Source: Desulfobacteraceae bacterium
Lineage (GTDB): Bacteria; Desulfobacterota; Desulfobacteria; Desulfobacterales; UBA11574
Direction of reading: 5' to 3'
Length of the DNA stretch: 8,352 nt
NCBI GenBank assembly: GCA_030671225.1
Contig: DAOVAE010000038.1
Span: 1-8,352 of the forward strand
Made by a program: the position numbers and the translations under genes. The notes under the pieces were generated by a model. It ran no database searches and had not been told where the DNA came from. It worked only from the letters and a program-made list of their open reading frames with translations. Positions 7,277 through 8,352 of the stretch are shown here, piece after piece (the first letter of the stretch is position 1; each line of letters begins with the position of its first letter).

Positions 7277-7304
7277 GTTCACGGTTCAAAGTTCATGGTT
7301 CAAG
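7277..7304. repeat. Two tandem 14-bp GTTCA-type repeats
   Basis: GTTCACGGTTCAAA is followed directly by GTTCATGGTTCAAG, with two differences. Related units lie in inverted orientation at 7494-7514 (GTTCACAGGTTCC and GGGTTCAC on the minus strand). Such GTTCA/GGTTC runs look like the simple repeats found between genes in this type of genome. No function can be assigned. Confidence 0.6.
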
Positions 7305-7633
7305 GTTAGATTCATAACACAATCTTCCATCAACCCTTAAACGCTTATGTCCAGACAAAAAGCCATGTTTGCCTGCAATTTCGGTTTGAAGTGGCAAATT
7401 CAGGATGCAGCAGGTTCATCCATGCATAATATTGCTGAAAGTGAACGAGAGAAAGGTAACCCTGAACGCTTGTCCGCCTATCTTTGTGGCGGAGTGAACC
7501 CGGAACCTGTGAACGCATACAAAAGCTTTTACATACCTGAAAATTATTATTGGGTCAAGCGGCCGATGCAACCAAATAACAGCATGGTTTACATGGTCTA
7601 CGTGCTGTGGTAAATTATACCATGAATCTTGCA
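7305..7633. other. Gene-free stretch, no convincing coding region
   Basis: Open frames of 88 codons (7347-7613, plus) and 72 codons (7634-7416, minus) overlap here. Neither has a Shine-Dalgarno, a recognisable domain or an even codon pattern, and the repeats described nearby run into them. A short hairpin TCCGCC/GGCGGA (7473-7478, 7488-7493) and GTTCAC-type units on the minus strand are the only structure seen. The stretch could be decayed mobile DNA. Confidence 0.4.
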
Positions 7634-7754
7634 TGAAAATTGATGAGAGTCTTTAAACTACTTAATTGAAGCGGGTTTAAACAAAATCATGGAATCATAC
7701 AATTTGCCCAAATGGTAAATCGGATGATGATCTTTTTTTTCTCATCAATTTTCA
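7634..7754. repeat. 121-bp segment with perfect 15-bp inverted ends
   Basis: TGAAAATTGATGAGA (7634-7648) and its exact complement TCTCATCAATTTTCA (7740-7754) enclose 91 bp of A/T-rich DNA with an 8-T run (7733-7740). There is no open frame inside, and I see no clear target-site duplication outside. It could be a MITE-like element or the base of a long structured transcript. Confidence 0.6.
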
Positions 7755-7764
7755 CCCAAAAGGG

Positions 7765-7861
7765 CGAGCCGAAGGCTTTCATCTGCTGCGTTATTAAGGG
7801 CTCGCAATAGTTTACTATGGCTTCGCCCTTAAGTGCCTTGCATATGAAAGCCTCCGACTCG
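7765..7861. repeat. ~97-bp imperfect palindrome (REP/MITE-like)
   Basis: Outer arms 7765-7782 and 7844-7861 pair at 16 of 18 positions, including the perfect 10-bp block AGGCTTTCAT/ATGAAAGCCT. An inner block TTAAGGGC/GCCCTTAA (7794-7801, 7825-7832) is perfect. The centre ATAGT-TT-ACTAT (7807-7818) closes the fold. It would form a long cruciform or RNA hairpin. It lies between divergent transcription units, so a terminator role is unlikely. Confidence 0.75.
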
Positions 7862-7898
7862 TGCAAAATTCAGATATAAAGACTAATAACAGATAACG

Positions 7899-7924
7899 CC
7901 AAATCGAGTTTTGACTCGATTTGG
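7899..7924 (+). promoter_or_regulatory. Perfect 11-bp-stem hairpin upstream of the gene at 7951
   Basis: CCAAATCGAGT-TTTG-ACTCGATTTGG forms an 11-bp stem with a 4-nt loop and no T-run after it. It ends 26 nt before the ATG and 16 nt before the Shine-Dalgarno. It could be an operator dyad or a leader hairpin affecting translation. An intrinsic terminator is unlikely. Confidence 0.45.
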
Positions 7925-7950
7925 GTGGTACAAGCATAAAGGGAAGCATC

Positions 7951-8352
7951 ATGTCTTTTAAAGAAAATCTATTGCGGAAAATAAAAATCGATAAAATGGC
8001 AAAGCAGGTGATTGCTTCCATCGGCCCTCCGGACAGTGGAAGAAAGGTTGACAAGAAAACAATGCGCACCCTTCTTGAAATGACTCCCTATACTTATAGA
8101 AGAAAGCGTGATCTGGATCTTTTTATCGAGGATGTTGATGCAGAAAAAACAAGAATTCTGGTTCTGGATAATGATCTGGCCATCTACAATACTTTTGTTT
8201 ATGACGTGGCTATGCGTAAAAGCCCCACTGTAAAGGAAATGATGAACCCATTTAATGTTATCAAGATATTAAAGGATACCGATGTTGTCACAAGTAAAAA
8301 AGAGGAATCTGTAAAAACAATTCAAAAAGAATGTGTCGACAAGCTGGATCTT
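7951..8352 (+). CDS. Conserved-looking protein of unknown function, N-terminal 134 residues; 3' end outside window
   Basis: The frame is open from ATG at 7951 to the window end without a stop. GGGAAG at 7941-7946 serves as a Shine-Dalgarno about 4-6 nt upstream. The protein starts MSFKENLLRKIKID, then has IASIGPPDSGRK (21-32), a basic TPYTYRRKRDLDLF stretch, ILVLDNDLAIYN, a KSPTVKEMM segment, and KKEESVKTIQ near the visible end. There is no signal peptide or membrane segment, and charged residues are abundant, so it is probably cytoplasmic. Even base use and the clear start argue for a real gene. I recall similar hypothetical proteins from sulfate-reducing Desulfobacterales but recognise no domain, and do not assign a function. 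It is not a ZraP-like periplasmic partner of the nearby kinase. Confidence 0.8.
   Translation, partial: MSFKENLLRKIKIDKMAKQVIASIGPPDSGRKVDKKTMRTLLEMTPYTYRRKRDLDLFIEDVDAEKTRILVLDNDLAIYNTFVYDVAMRKSPTVKEMMNPFNVIKILKDTDVVTSKKEESVKTIQKECVDKLDL

Noticed and set aside
7347..7613. 88-codon plus-strand open frame in the gene-free stretch
   Set aside because: No Shine-Dalgarno, no recognisable domain, odd composition, and it contains GTTCAC-type repeat units and a hairpin; likely chance.
7416..7634. 72-codon minus-strand open frame
   Set aside because: Overlaps the equally weak plus-strand frame, is rich in rare-looking residues, has no start signal and no known motif.
7765..7861. Palindrome as an intrinsic terminator
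   Set aside because: No T-run follows, and it lies upstream of a plus-strand gene and of a minus-strand operon, with no transcript expected to end there.
6920..7861. CRISPR array in the repeat-rich stretch
   Set aside because: The repeats are inverted and of different families; there are no regularly spaced direct repeats with unique spacers.
7911..7940. TTGACT with CATAAA at 18-bp spacing as a sigma70 promoter for the gene at 7951
   Set aside because: It would start transcription near 7947, leaving out the Shine-Dalgarno, and the -35 lies inside the hairpin arm.
7815..8069. 84-codon minus-strand open frame opposite the gene at 7951
   Set aside because: It is a shadow of the plus-strand gene and the palindrome, without a start signal.

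Overview
The window most resembles the chromosome of a Gram-negative bacterium of the Desulfobacterota (sulfate-reducing Desulfobacterales type). The signs are a LolA carrier protein (so an outer membrane), a sigma54-dependent ZraSR/HydHG-like two-component system, a short ~300-residue NadA, moderate GC, and long gene-free stretches full of palindromic repeats. The lineage is an inference from style and memory, not from a database search.

Layout. Positions 2-538 (+) hold the C-terminal Lon-like domain of RadA, cut by the window start. After a 152-nt gap come rlmE (691-1293, +) and yebC (1303-2043, +), a tightly spaced pair for rRNA modification and translation or regulation. yebC runs tail-to-tail into nadA with a 1-nt gap. 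On the minus strand, in transcription order, lie a PAS-containing ZraS-like histidine kinase (6877-5108), a ZraR-like sigma54 activator (5111-3741, ATGA overlap), lolA (3697-3002) and nadA (2947-2045). All four could be one transcript. From 6878 to 7950 no convincing gene is seen. A new plus-strand gene of unknown function starts at 7951 and runs off the window end.

The most interesting part is the control region of the kinase operon. A near-consensus sigma54 -24/-12 promoter (6892-6907, minus strand) sits so close to the kinase ATG that the mRNA would have a leader of only about 4 nt. About 280-320 bp upstream are two 17-bp dyads of the form TGGATA-N5-TAyCCA, spaced exactly 42 bp (four helical turns). 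That is the architecture expected of tandem enhancer sites for an NtrC-type activator. Between enhancer and promoter lies a ~153-bp element with imperfect inverted ends. Without it, the dyads would fall at about -127 and -169. This suggests an autoregulated sensor operon, as in E. coli zraSR, whose enhancer has been pushed away by a small repeat insertion.

The remainder of the gene-free stretch holds GTTCA-type short repeats, a 121-bp segment with perfect 15-bp inverted ends, a ~97-bp imperfect palindrome, and a perfect 11-bp-stem hairpin 26 nt before the unknown gene. I see no CRISPR array, tRNA, rRNA, transposase or known defence system.
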